From positions 1 to 28,340 of the forward strand of contig JAIRML010000288.1 of the NCBI GenBank assembly GCA_031258665.1: a stretch of 28,340 nucleotides of DNA, in the 5' to 3' direction. The notes below the pieces were generated by a model that saw nothing but the letters and a program-made list of their open reading frames with translations, did not search any database and was not told the origin of the DNA. The DNA comes from Oscillospiraceae bacterium (lineage in GTDB: Bacteria; Bacillota; Clostridia; Oscillospirales; UBA929). This document shows, piece by piece, positions 1 through 7,458 of the stretch. Position 1 is the stretch's first letter. Each line of letters begins with the position of its first letter. The position numbers were made by a program, and so were the translations under genes.

Positions 1-1151
1 ATGCCGATCACCTTTTTGAAGTCGGTCTCCACATCTTTTTCCAGCGCCTTGCGGACGGCCCGGTCCTCCAGCGGGGTCTCGAAGAACAGCGTCAAGATGT
101 CTTTGCCGTTTAGATGGTCAATCATGATCTGATATTCGCTGCTGACGCCCTCCACCTGGGCCAGCAGCGTGTCCACCGTGCTGGGGTAGATCAGCGCGCC
201 CTTCACCTTGACCATGTCGTCCGAGCGACCGATCAGTGTGTCGATCCGCGGGAAGTCGAGGCCGCAGGCGCATGGGCCGGGGAGATCCCGGGTCAGGTCG
301 TGCGTGCGGTAACGGATCAGCGGCGCGCCCTCCTTTTGGAGCGTCGTGATCACGATCTCTCCGATCGCCCCCTCCGGCACCGGCAGGCCGGTCTTTGGGT
401 CGATGATCTCGTAGTACAAAAAATCGGTCCACATGTGCATGCCGCACTCGTGCCGGCAGCTCATCCCGATGCCGGGGCCGTAGATTTCGGTGAGGCCGTA
501 GATGTCGTAGAGCTCGACGCCCAGTTCGCTCGCAATGCGCCGGCGCATCTTTTCGCCCCAGCGCTCCGAGCCGATGACACCCTTTTTCAGGTGGATGCGG
601 TCCCGCACGCCGCGCCGCTCGATCTCCTCGGCGAGCAGCAGCGCGTAGGAGGAGGTGGCGCCCAAGACGGTGGATTTCAGATCCATCATCATCTGGATCT
701 GCTTGTCCGTGTTGCCGGGGCCCATGGGGATCGCCATCGCGCCCAGCAGTTCCGCGCCGAGTTGAAAGCCGATGCCCGCGGTCCACAGCCCGTACCCCGG
801 GGTGATGTGAATGCGGTCTTTGTTTGTGATGCCCGCGGTCTCGTAACAGCGCCGGAACATGAGGGCCCAGTCGTCCACGTCTTTCTGCGTGTAGGGGATG
901 ATGACGGGTGTCCCCGTGGTGCCGGAGGAGGAGTGGATGCGGACGATCGCTTCGTCGGGCGCCGCCAACAGGCCGAGCGGGTAGGCCTCCCGCAGATCTT
1001 CTTTCTCCGTAAACGGGAGCTTTTCAAAGTCCGCCCGGGTGCGGATGTCCTCCGGCGCGATGTCTCGGAAACGGGTCCGATAAAAGTTTCCCTCCAGAGC
1101 GTGCGCGAGTGAAGCGCGGATCTTGGCCAGCATCCCCGGCGTCATGTCCAT
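1..1151 (-). CDS. paaK: Phenylacetate-CoA ligase (3' end beyond window)
   Basis: AMP-forming ligase that joins CoA to phenylacetate or a related aryl acid. 383 residues are readable before the window edge; the family is usually about 430, so roughly 50 C-terminal residues are missing. The adenylation motifs are clear: the Ser/Thr/Gly-rich loop SSSGTTGTP near residues 74-82, YGLTE near 218-222, the RYRTHD motif near 280-285 and GRSDDMVKVKG near 308-318. Cysteines at about 232, 236, 294 and 296 resemble the Cys-rich patch seen in many anaerobe PaaK proteins. The ATG at 1151 is chosen because a G-rich Shine-Dalgarno (AAGGGGGAAG) precedes it. It is the third gene after iorA and iorB, 57 bases behind iorB. 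In anaerobes this pairing links arylacetates to arylpyruvates; the direction of flux is inferred, not shown. Confidence 0.93.
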   Translation of the reverse strand, partial: MDMTPGMLAKIRASLAHALEGNFYRTRFRDIAPEDIRTRADFEKLPFTEKEDLREAYPLGLLAAPDEAIVRIHSSSGTTGTPVIIPYTQKDVDDWALMFRRCYETAGITNKDRIHITPGYGLWTAGIGFQLGAELLGAMAIPMGPGNTDKQIQMMMDLKSTVLGATSSYALLLAEEIERRGVRDRIHLKKGVIGSERWGEKMRRRIASELGVELYDIYGLTEIYGPGIGMSCRHECGMHMWTDFLYYEIIDPKTGLPVPEGAIGEIVITTLQKEGAPLIRYRTHDLTRDLPGPCACGLDFPRIDTLIGRSDDMVKVKGALIYPSTVDTLLAQVEGVSSEYQIMIDHLNGKDILTLFFETPLEDRAVRKALEKDVETDFKKVIG

Positions 1152-1152
1152 G

Positions 1153-1212
1153 GATAACTTCCCCCTTCTCTCTGTGTTGTGAGATAGCTTCCCCCTTGTC
1201 TCCCTGTGTTAT
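1153..1212. repeat. Imperfect tandem repeat between iorB and paaK
   Basis: Two copies of a ~28-30 base unit, 1153-1180 and 1183-1212, sharing the core CTTCCCCCTT and the ending TCTGTGTT/CCTGTGTT. On the coding (minus) strand each copy carries an AAGGGGGAAG purine block, so the Shine-Dalgarno of paaK lies inside the copy nearest the gene. The second copy overlaps the iorB stop codon. It looks like a local duplication of a ribosome-binding region. Confidence 0.7.
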
Positions 1213-1817
1213 GGCCCGTCTCTCTCCCGCGGCGCCTCGGCCGCCAGCGCCGCGCCGAAGTCCAGGGCGCGGAGGTTTATGTCGAGCAGCCGCGCCGGGA
1301 TCCGCGCCCGGAGCGCCCGTTCGGCCTCAGCCCGGTCAAACGGGAGCAGGCCGCCGGCCGCCGCGACGCCGAGCAGCGCCACGTTGATCGCCTTCGCGCC
1401 GCCGCACGCCGCGATCGTGCGGGCGCCGTCCACGACCGTCAGCCGCCCCACCCGCGCGCGCAGGTATGTGAGCATGGCCGCCGCGTCGTAGGCGCCGCCG
1501 CCCAGCGCGCTGGTCACGGCGTTCACCGGCCGGTCGAAGACAACCATCGCGCCGCGCGTCGCCAGAAACGGGAGCGCGCGCACCGCCTCGCCCGGTTCGA
1601 ACGCGATGATGAGCCCGGCGCCCCTCGGGGGGATCAGCGGCGAAAGGATGTCCGCGCCGATGCGGACATGGCTCACCACGCTGCCGCCGCGCTGCGCCAT
1701 GCCAATGGTCTCGCTGCCGCGGATGTCGAAGCCCTTGTCCAGGGCCGCCTGGCCGATCAGTCTGGAGAGCAGCACGGTTCCCTGGCCGCCCACGCCGGTG
1801 ATGATGAGGTTCAGCAT
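1209..1817 (-). CDS. iorB: Indolepyruvate ferredoxin oxidoreductase, beta subunit
   Basis: Small subunit of the arylpyruvate (indolepyruvate) ferredoxin oxidoreductase, 202 residues, close to the usual ~200. The N-terminus has the GVGGQGTVLLSRL signature of the gamma-type domain of the 2-oxoacid:ferredoxin oxidoreductase family, followed by the typical GSETIGMAQRGGSVVSHVRIG stretch. The ATG at 1815-1817 overlaps the last seven bases of iorA (the iorA TGA is part of ATGCTGA), so the two subunits are translationally coupled. A GGAGGGGG Shine-Dalgarno lies inside the end of iorA. A longer in-frame extension upstream is only the shadow of iorA. Function with IorA: oxidative decarboxylation of indolepyruvate and other arylpyruvates to arylacetyl-CoA with reduction of ferredoxin, in the cytoplasm. 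Confidence 0.93.
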   Translation of the reverse strand: MLNLIITGVGGQGTVLLSRLIGQAALDKGFDIRGSETIGMAQRGGSVVSHVRIGADILSPLIPPRGAGLIIAFEPGEAVRALPFLATRGAMVVFDRPVNAVTSALGGGAYDAAAMLTYLRARVGRLTVVDGARTIAACGGAKAINVALLGVAAAGGLLPFDRAEAERALRARIPARLLDINLRALDFGAALAAEAPRERDGP

Positions 1818-3637
1818 GGGCGCCCACCCCCTCCGATCGCGGACACCGGGCAGAGCGCCGCGCAGAGGCGGCACCCGGTGCACAAGACGGGGTCGATCCA
1901 CGCCGCGCGCCCGTCGGCCGCCCGGGCCAGGGCCGGGCAGCCGAGCTGCCGTAGGCAGCGCCCGCAGCCTGTGCAGGCGTCGCCGTCCACCGCGCAGGGC
2001 GCGCCTCCCCGGTCCACGGCGATACACGGGCCCTCAAAGAGAATGACGCGCACGCCCCGCGTGCCCAGCGCCGCCGCCACCGCCCTCTTGGCGGCGGGCA
2101 GATCGAACGCGTCCACGCGCGCCAGCGCCGTGACGCCGAGGGATGAGACCAGGGCGTGGATGTCGACCCGCGGCGCCGCCGCGCCCGACGCCGTCCGACC
2201 GATGCCCGGATGAGGTTGGTGGCCGGTCATCGCGGTCGTGCCGTTGTCGAGGATGCAGAGGATCACATCCGCTCCGTTGTAGACGGCGTTCACAAGGCCG
2301 GGCAGGCCTGTATGGAAAAATGTGGAATCTCCAATGAAAGCGAAGTGCAGGGTGTCCGGCTCCACACGGCCCAGGCCCTGCGCCATCGTGAGGCCCGCCC
2401 CCATACACAGACAGGTGTCCACCATGTCGAGCGGCGGGGCGTTGCCGAGGGTGTAGCAGCCGATGTCCCCGGAGTAGACGGCGCGCCGGCGCCCGACCGC
2501 CTCCTTTACCGCAAAGAAGGCGCCCCGGTGCGGGCAGCCCGCGCAGAGCACCGGCGGACGGGCCGGCGGTGACGGCGCTTCTCCGGCTTCTCCATCCGCC
2601 TTCGCCGCCTCGCCGCCCTCCGGCGCGGGGAGGCCCAAAAAGCGCCGCACGGCAAGGCGCACCCCGGCGACGGTATTCTCCCCGGCGTTTGGCATGTCGC
2701 CGGTGCCCTTGCCGCGGACCACCGCGCGCAGGCCGCGCCGCCCGCAGAGGCGCAGCAGCGCGTCTTCGATGACGGGGTCCAGTTCCTCCGCCACCAACAC
2801 TTCGTCGAGGCCCTCGAGAAACGACAGCCCCAGCGCCTCCGGAAAGGGGACGGTGGAGACTTTCAGCAGCTTGCAATCGACCTGTATATCCGCCAGCGCC
2901 TCGCGGACATAGGGGTAACTGACGCCCCCCGCCGCAATGCCCAGGCGGCCGCGGCCCGTGAGGGCGTTGTGCGGATAGGCGGAGAACGCGTCGCTCAGGG
3001 CGCGCAGCTCCGATTCGATTTTGAGATGGTTCTGATACGAGAGGCGGGGGAAGATCACCCACCGGCCGCCGTCTTTGTGAAACCCCTCCGGCGCGCGGCG
3101 GGGCAGTTCGTCCAACAGTGTCACCGAGGCGTAACTGTGGCAGACGCGTGTGGTGGGGCGCAGCAGCACCGGCCGGCCCTGGGCCTCGGAACAGGCGAAC
3201 GCGTCCGCCGCCATCAGGTAGGCCTCCTCCGGCGTGGAGGGGTCGAACACCGCGAGCTTGGCAAAGAGGCCGAAGTGTCTGCTGTCCTGCTCCGTCTGCG
3301 ACGAGATCGGCCCCGGGTCGTCCGCGACGACGACGACGAGCGCGCCCCGGACCCCCACATAGTTCAGGCTCATGAGCGGGTCGGAGGCGACATTCAGGCC
3401 CACCTGCTTCATCGTGACCATGGCCCGCGCGCCCGCGCAGGCGGCGCCCGCGGCCACCTCCAAAGCGGACTTCTCGTTGACAGACCATTCCACGTAGATC
3501 CGCCCGTCTTTCTGTCGGGCCACGGTTTCCAAAATCTCGGTGGAGGGTGTGCCCGGGTAGCCTGTCACACAGGTGACCCCCGCGCGCACGGCCCCCAGGG
3601 CAATCGCCTCGTTGCCCATAAGCAGTCGTCTCTCCAT
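1811..3637 (-). CDS. iorA: Indolepyruvate ferredoxin oxidoreductase, alpha subunit
   Basis: Large subunit of arylpyruvate:ferredoxin oxidoreductase (EC 1.2.7.8), 608 residues, normal for the family. The N-terminal pyrimidine-binding domain shows GYPGTPSTE and the conserved WSVNEKSALE. The thiamine diphosphate site is visible in the GDSTFFHTG...ILDNGTTAMTGHQPHPG stretch in the second half. The C-terminus carries two ferredoxin-like 4Fe-4S motifs, one with Cys at about 555, 558, 561 and 567, the other at about 586, 589, 592 and 596. The ATG at 3635-3637 follows GGGAGAGAGG; a longer upstream extension without a conserved sequence is ignored. First gene of the iorA-iorB-paaK operon. It is transcribed away from the Rrf2-family gene, which makes that protein the likely regulator. 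The enzyme class is oxygen sensitive, supporting an anaerobic host. Confidence 0.95.
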   Translation of the reverse strand: MERRLLMGNEAIALGAVRAGVTCVTGYPGTPSTEILETVARQKDGRIYVEWSVNEKSALEVAAGAACAGARAMVTMKQVGLNVASDPLMSLNYVGVRGALVVVVADDPGPISSQTEQDSRHFGLFAKLAVFDPSTPEEAYLMAADAFACSEAQGRPVLLRPTTRVCHSYASVTLLDELPRRAPEGFHKDGGRWVIFPRLSYQNHLKIESELRALSDAFSAYPHNALTGRGRLGIAAGGVSYPYVREALADIQVDCKLLKVSTVPFPEALGLSFLEGLDEVLVAEELDPVIEDALLRLCGRRGLRAVVRGKGTGDMPNAGENTVAGVRLAVRRFLGLPAPEGGEAAKADGEAGEAPSPPARPPVLCAGCPHRGAFFAVKEAVGRRRAVYSGDIGCYTLGNAPPLDMVDTCLCMGAGLTMAQGLGRVEPDTLHFAFIGDSTFFHTGLPGLVNAVYNGADVILCILDNGTTAMTGHQPHPGIGRTASGAAAPRVDIHALVSSLGVTALARVDAFDLPAAKRAVAAALGTRGVRVILFEGPCIAVDRGGAPCAVDGDACTGCGRCLRQLGCPALARAADGRAAWIDPVLCTGCRLCAALCPVSAIGGGGRPC

Positions 3638-3723
3638 TGGCCTCTCTCCCCTCACGGTCCGCGCGCCCGCGCGGGTTGGGGCGGTGTGTTCAGAAAATAA
3701 GCTCGGAATTTTTTGGAGAAGTC

Positions 3724-3750
3724 TTGACAAATGGCCGGTTTTCATATAAG
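3724..3750 (+). promoter_or_regulatory. Putative promoter of the Rrf2 gene in the divergent region
   Basis: TTGACA at 3724-3729 and TATAAG at 3745-3750 with a short 15-base spacer. The downstream stretch has a tandem GGGTATA GGGTATA (3750-3763) and two AAAGATACAAA copies (3780-3790, 3794-3804). These direct repeats between divergent genes could be operator sequence for the Rrf2 protein or overlap the minus-strand iorA promoter, which I could not place firmly. Confidence 0.4.
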
Positions 3751-3827
3751 GGTATAGGGTATAGTGATCGGTTAAAGAAAAAGATACAAAGAGAAAGATA
3801 CAAAAATTGTTGTCAGGAGGAAGGGTT

Positions 3828-4259
3828 ATGCGTATTTCCACACGGGGGCGCTACGGTCTGCGCTTTATGCTGGTGCTGGCCGCAGAGTACGAACATGGCG
3901 TGATCTCCCTGCGGGAAGTGGCGGAGCGGGAGTCTATGCCGGAAAAATATCTGGAGCAGATTGTCTCCTATTTCATCAAAGCGGGGTTGGTGGACAGTCT
4001 GCGCGGCGTGCGGGGCGGGTACCATCTGGCCAGGCACCCTGTCGACATCACGGTGGGCGATATATTGCGGCTGACGGAGAACGTGTTCCCGACGGCGGCC
4101 TGCGGCCGGGAGGGCGTCCACTGCGGTCATTCGGAGAGCTGTGTGCTCATTGAGATCGTTGAGGACATTCGCGGCGCCGTCGACCGTGTGATGGACCGCC
4201 TCACGCTGGAGGAGCTCCTCGGGCGGTTCCGGCAGCGGTCCGCCTCTCTCGCGGTGTGA
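3828..4259 (+). CDS. Rrf2-family transcriptional regulator, probable Fe-S sensor
   Basis: 143 residues. The N-terminal winged helix-turn-helix has the family hallmarks MRISTRGRYGLR, the recognition region YLEQIVSYFIKAGLV and the wing RGVRGGY (about 59-65). Cysteines at 92, 99 and 105 lie where IscR-type proteins bind an Fe-S cluster (C92, C98, C104 in E. coli IscR), so cluster sensing is likely; the spacing differs by one residue. The ATG at 3828 follows AGGAGGAAGGG. It is divergent from iorA, whose product contains Fe-S clusters. Control of the ior operon by oxygen or cluster status is an inference from position. It is not cysteine-pathway CymR-like, since CymR lacks these cysteines. Confidence 0.9.
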   Translation: MRISTRGRYGLRFMLVLAAEYEHGVISLREVAERESMPEKYLEQIVSYFIKAGLVDSLRGVRGGYHLARHPVDITVGDILRLTENVFPTAACGREGVHCGHSESCVLIEIVEDIRGAVDRVMDRLTLEELLGRFRQRSASLAV

Positions 4260-4319
4260 GACAAGAGCCGGGTGCAATGGGTGCCTGACAGGATTGACAG
4301 CGGACACTGGACAATTGTC

Positions 4320-4425
4320 AGGCGCCTCCCGGCGCGCGGCGGGCAATGGTTCACTGTCCGATTTGTTCACTGTCCGATTTCCCGGCGTCTCCCGGGCGCG
4401 CGGCGCGCCATTGTCCATTGTCCAT
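4320..4425. repeat. Simple-repeat block at the convergent gene ends
   Basis: A short region of degenerate duplications. TCACTGTCCGATTT occurs at 4351 and again at 4367 (period 16), and CATTGTC occurs twice in a row before CATGG (about 4409-4425). A GC-rich segment around 4321-4350 is re-echoed around 4384-4410. It spans the stop codon and last ~25 codons of the minus-strand hydrolase. The block is probably slippage-prone filler between two converging genes. Confidence 0.6.
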
Positions 4426-5361
4426 GGTGCGGCCCGCGCCGTCGCTGCGGAGCAGACGGAGGATGCGCCGCATGTCCGCTCGGCTCTCCGGGACCAGTGG
4501 CATATAGGGCCACACATGGATCATGTCCTCGCGGTACCAGTAGTCGTGCGCAATCCCCTCCGCCAGAAGACGGCGGTGCAGCCGCTCCGTGTCGGGGTAG
4601 AGGATGTCCCGCCCGCCGATACAGAGCGTGAGACGCGCGCCGGAGCGCCGGAGGTTCTCGTAGGAGAAAAACAGGGGGCTGACGTCCTCGTTCTTTACCG
4701 AGAGAAGCATCCGCTGTGCCGTGGTCTTCACCGTATCCCACGGCAGGAGAAGGTCCAGATCGCGCCGCGCCTCGGCGTCCGGGTTGGAAAACGAGGCGTC
4801 CGCGCAGGGCGACAGGGCAATGAATCGGCCCGGCTGGACATCGGGCGCAAGGCGGGAGGCGAGGGAGAGGGCCAGGGTGGCGCCGGCGCTGTCGCCCCAA
4901 ACGGCCTGCAGCCGGCCTCCGAAATCCCGGCGCGCCGCGTCGAAGGCGGCGGCCACATGGTCGTAGATCTGCGCGAGACCGGCCTCGGGGAACAGGGGGT
5001 AGCGCACGAAATAGACGGCGGCGCCCGTGCGGCGCGCCAGCATGGTGGCCGTGTGCCAATGCAGCGGGAGCGGAGGCATGACAAAACCGCCGCCGTGAAT
5101 GAAAAAGACGGCCTTGTCCGGAGCCGCCGCCCCGGCGGACAGGAGGTAGAGCGGGAACCCGCCCACGTCCAGCCGCACGACGCGCAAGCCATGCAGCCGC
5201 AGGCCATACAGCCGCAGGCCCTGCGCCCGCTGTTTCTGCGGCCGCGCGGCGCTCTCGCGAAACGGCGCCCGCTTGGCGAGCCAGTGTTTGAGCCCAAGCA
5301 GACGCATCAGGCAGAAGACGGCCCGGGCAAGCCGGCTCACCCGTTGTTGTGTATCGACCAC
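4351..5361 (-). CDS. Alpha/beta-hydrolase of the HGGG (hormone-sensitive lipase-like) esterase group
   Basis: 336 residues. It has the oxyanion-hole motif HGGG at 89-92, the nucleophile elbow GDSAG at 156-160 (Ser158), and a likely triad Asp252 (GGRD) and His282 (MIHVWPYMPL). This is the layout of bacterial carboxylesterases related to hormone-sensitive lipase. No signal peptide is evident; residues 11-24 are only mildly hydrophobic, so it is probably cytoplasmic. The GTG start at 5361 is preceded by GGAGGT at good spacing. Oddities: residues about 49-62 are three pentapeptide repeats of the GLRLY/GLRLH/GLRVV type, and the last ~27 residues are encoded by the simple-repeat block and look like a non-domain tail. 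The substrate cannot be told; short-chain ester hydrolysis is the family expectation. Confidence 0.88.
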   Translation of the reverse strand: MVDTQQRVSRLARAVFCLMRLLGLKHWLAKRAPFRESAARPQKQRAQGLRLYGLRLHGLRVVRLDVGGFPLYLLSAGAAAPDKAVFFIHGGGFVMPPLPLHWHTATMLARRTGAAVYFVRYPLFPEAGLAQIYDHVAAAFDAARRDFGGRLQAVWGDSAGATLALSLASRLAPDVQPGRFIALSPCADASFSNPDAEARRDLDLLLPWDTVKTTAQRMLLSVKNEDVSPLFFSYENLRRSGARLTLCIGGRDILYPDTERLHRRLLAEGIAHDYWYREDMIHVWPYMPLVPESRADMRRILRLLRSDGAGRTMDNGQWRAARPGDAGKSDSEQIGQ

Positions 5362-5387
5362 GGCGACACCTCCAAGTATCTCTTAAG

Positions 5388-5417
5388 ATTATAACAACAT
5401 CTGCACAGGGCCGTCAA
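5388..5417 (-). promoter_or_regulatory. Promoter of the hydrolase gene
   Basis: Read on the minus strand: TTGACG (5412-5417) and a consensus TATAAT (5388-5393) with an 18-base spacer, about 27 bases upstream of the GTG start. This is a good sigma-70/SigA-type promoter. Confidence 0.7.
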
Positions 5418-5431
5418 GAGGCGCCCCCTGT

Positions 5432-5472
5432 CAGAATTTTGGGCTGCGGGCCGCGGGCGCAGCCCGCGCTAG
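5432..5472 (+). repeat. Double-hairpin repeat, copy A1 (right half only)
   Basis: Contains the GAAT-TTGGGCTGCGGG linker and the second hairpin (GGGCTGCG...CGCAGCCC) of the dispersed element, without the first hairpin. It directly precedes copy A2, so the pair looks like a partial tandem duplication. Confidence 0.65.
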
Positions 5473-5473
5473 C

Positions 5474-5543
5474 ACCCTGTTGCCGCGAAGCGGCAGCAAA
5501 AAACAAGAATCTGGGTTGTGGGCTGCGGATGCGGCCCGCGCTG
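5474..5543 (+). repeat. Double-hairpin repeat, copy A2
   Basis: Full element: first hairpin TTGCCGCgaaGCGGCAG, an A-rich linker with AACAAGAAT, then the second hairpin GGGCTGCGGATGCGGCCC. It lies between the hydrolase promoter and the surface-protein promoter. Confidence 0.8.
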
Positions 5544-5582
5544 GATATGATATAATTTTTTGGCATTTGATCGAACAAGTAC

Positions 5583-5611
5583 TGGACAAAGAGAACGACT
5601 TGTGGTAATAT
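5583..5611 (+). promoter_or_regulatory. Putative promoter of the surface-protein gene
   Basis: TGGACA (5583-5588) and TAATAT (5606-5611) with exactly 17 bases between. A further TATAAT at 5551-5556 lacks a matching -35. The 5362-5794 gap holds only the hydrolase promoter, repeat copies A1, A2 and B, this promoter and a leader of about 175 bases. Confidence 0.5.
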
Positions 5612-5619
5612 TACACTAT

Positions 5620-5688
5620 GGTGGGTTGCCCCTGCAACCCACAACCCAAACTCTTGTTTTTCGTTGCCGCGAAGCGGCAGCAAGGTAC
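5620..5688 (-). repeat. Double-hairpin repeat, copy B (inverted)
   Basis: Same element in reverse orientation: GGGTTGCccctGCAACCC hairpin first, then ACAACCCAAA, then GTTGCCGCgaaGCGGCAGC. It lies in the 5' leader of the surface-protein gene, just after the predicted transcription start. Confidence 0.8.
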
Positions 5689-5794
5689 TAGAGGGCTGGC
5701 GGCACAATGGGTACCGTCAGGCGGGCTGTATGGCCGTCGGAAATGTGGTGAGGGTACCCACGCCGTATCCTCCAGGGTGGGAAGGACGAGGAAG

Positions 5795-7450
5795 ATGAAG
5801 ACAAGAAGGATCGCGTGGACGCTCTGCGCGCTCATGGCGTTGGCCTTATGTGCCTCTGTGGGCGCGGGGGCGTACGCTTTGCCCGAGCCGAGAGAACCAT
5901 ACCCCCCCACAGATCTAAACAAGGTGGACGGCTCGGCGGCGGTCATCGACCTGGAGGCGGAGGTCTATACCGACGCCACACTGGGCGAAATCGTGATCTT
6001 CAAGGCGGCCGACCCCGGCAAGTGGGCCACTTTGAAGGTGGACGCCGTCCAGCCGGGCGAGTCTTTTGTGGTCACTTTTCGGTACAAAAACACCATAGAA
6101 GTGGCCGGCCGGCCGTTGCGCCTTTCCCCGCATCTCTCCGCCCTGTCGCCGGACACCGGCGCGCGCCGCGCGGTGGACAAGCTCACCTTCCGGGTCTACA
6201 CCCAATTGTTTAGCGCCGGCTACTTGGAGGCGCCGGGGAACACGGAGAGCGATTGTTTCCGGACCGAGCAGGGCGACGCCAAGAGTGTGCGGGAGATTGA
6301 GGCGCCGCTGCCGTCCGGTGTGCCGCCGATCCAGAGGCGGCAGACCGAGCTCGACTGGGTGAGCCATCTGTCGCGGGACCGCACGGTGTCACTCGACACG
6401 ATCCAGCCGGGGGATGTCCTCTACATCCACTATTGGTTCTATTGGGACGGTTCTTTGGGCGCGGTCGCGCCCGAGAGGCCGGGTGACGACCCGCTTCAAA
6501 ATGTCAACATCGACCCGGCCACCGGCCGGCATCGGCGGGACTGCGCCGACGCGGCGTGTACGCACGACAACCACTACATGGGCCTCCCGTTCAGCCTGGA
6601 GTGGAAGCTCTACGCCACATACGCAACGTCCCCGTCCCCGGTGGGCTATACGCTGAGACATCAGGACGCATCGGGCACGACGCTGGCGCCCGACGCGGTC
6701 ACACAGGCCGCGGCCTCGACGAAGTACGCGGGGGACAGATGGGAACCGTCCCCCCTCGCGGATCTTGTCGTTGAGGGCGTAACGTACCAGTACCTGGGCT
6801 ACAAAGTGTCGCCTTCCGGTGCACTGACGGGGGGGGCGCCCACCCGTCTGCTGACCGGCGACGCGTCGGAGAATGTCCTCATATTGGTGTATGAGCCGCG
6901 ACCGGCAACGCCGTCCGCGGTGAGCTATACGCTGAAGTATCAAAATGCCGGCGGCGCGACGCTGGCGGCCGACGCGGTCACGTCGGCCGCGGCCTCGACG
7001 AAGTACGCGGGGGAGACATGGACCGTGTCGCTCCCCATCGCGGATCTTGTCTTTGAGGGCGCCGTGTACCGGTACGTGGGCTACAAAGCGCCGCCTTCCG
7101 GTTTATTGACGACGGAGGGAGCGCCCTTCCGTGTGCTGACCGGTGACGCGTCGGAGAATGTCCTCATATTGATATACGAGCTGGTCGAGGAGTCAACGCC
7201 GACGCCGACGCCGGGCGGGGGGTCGAGGCCGAATCCGACGCAGACGGTCGCGCCCGCATCCGGTATCAGGACGAGCTGGGCGCCACCATCAGGCCGGACA
7301 GAACGCTGGCGGCCCGCAACGAGGACACCTGGTTTGAGTACTCCTTCGATGAGAGCGCCGACGCCATCGACGGCTACGCCTTCATCGAGTACAGGCCGTA
7401 CCCGCCGCGCATCCAGCTGCGGCGAGGCAACGCCAACGCCATCACGCTGA
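5795..7450 (+). CDS. Secreted surface protein with MucBP-like repeats, frame broken near the 3' end
   Basis: 551 residues as read. The ATG at 5795 begins a typical signal peptide (MKTRR, a hydrophobic core with ALMALALCASVGAGAYA) and follows a GAGGA site. Residues ~45-270 form a region of unknown family. Two ~85-residue MucBP-like repeats follow, around 281-368 and 370-460; both have YTL, DAVT, AAASTKYAG, a VGYK/LGYK core and TGDASENVLILxYE. A Thr/Pro linker (STPTPTPGGG) ends at a G6 tract (7217-7222). Beyond it this frame gives only an S/T/P/R-rich tail, while the -1 frame continues a third repeat (RIRYQDELGATI...) and a sorting signal. So this frame is the N-terminal part of one longer protein. 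Cell-surface or substrate-binding role is inferred; no enzyme motif is seen. Confidence 0.75.
   Translation: MKTRRIAWTLCALMALALCASVGAGAYALPEPREPYPPTDLNKVDGSAAVIDLEAEVYTDATLGEIVIFKAADPGKWATLKVDAVQPGESFVVTFRYKNTIEVAGRPLRLSPHLSALSPDTGARRAVDKLTFRVYTQLFSAGYLEAPGNTESDCFRTEQGDAKSVREIEAPLPSGVPPIQRRQTELDWVSHLSRDRTVSLDTIQPGDVLYIHYWFYWDGSLGAVAPERPGDDPLQNVNIDPATGRHRRDCADAACTHDNHYMGLPFSLEWKLYATYATSPSPVGYTLRHQDASGTTLAPDAVTQAAASTKYAGDRWEPSPLADLVVEGVTYQYLGYKVSPSGALTGGAPTRLLTGDASENVLILVYEPRPATPSAVSYTLKYQNAGGATLAADAVTSAAASTKYAGETWTVSLPIADLVFEGAVYRYVGYKAPPSGLLTTEGAPFRVLTGDASENVLILIYELVEESTPTPTPGGGSRPNPTQTVAPASGIRTSWAPPSGRTERWRPATRTPGLSTPSMRAPTPSTATPSSSTGRTRRASSCGEATPTPSR
7217..7222 (+). other. G6 tract at the frame change
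   Basis: Six Gs read in frame as GGG GGG. Coding sense shifts to the -1 frame at or soon after this point. It could be a true indel mutation, slippage-based phase switching, or a sequencing error. A G8 tract at 6829-6836 lies in the same gene but leaves the frame intact. Confidence 0.6.
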
Positions 7451-7458
7451 TCTATCGC

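Noticed and set aside
1587..1597. GGTTCGAACGC resembling a tRNA T-loop
   Set aside because: It lies inside iorB coding sequence and no acceptor or anticodon stems surround it.
5618..5794. Upstream extension of the surface protein through repeat copy B
   Set aside because: The open frame there comes from the repeat; the signal peptide and ribosome-binding site place the start at 5795.
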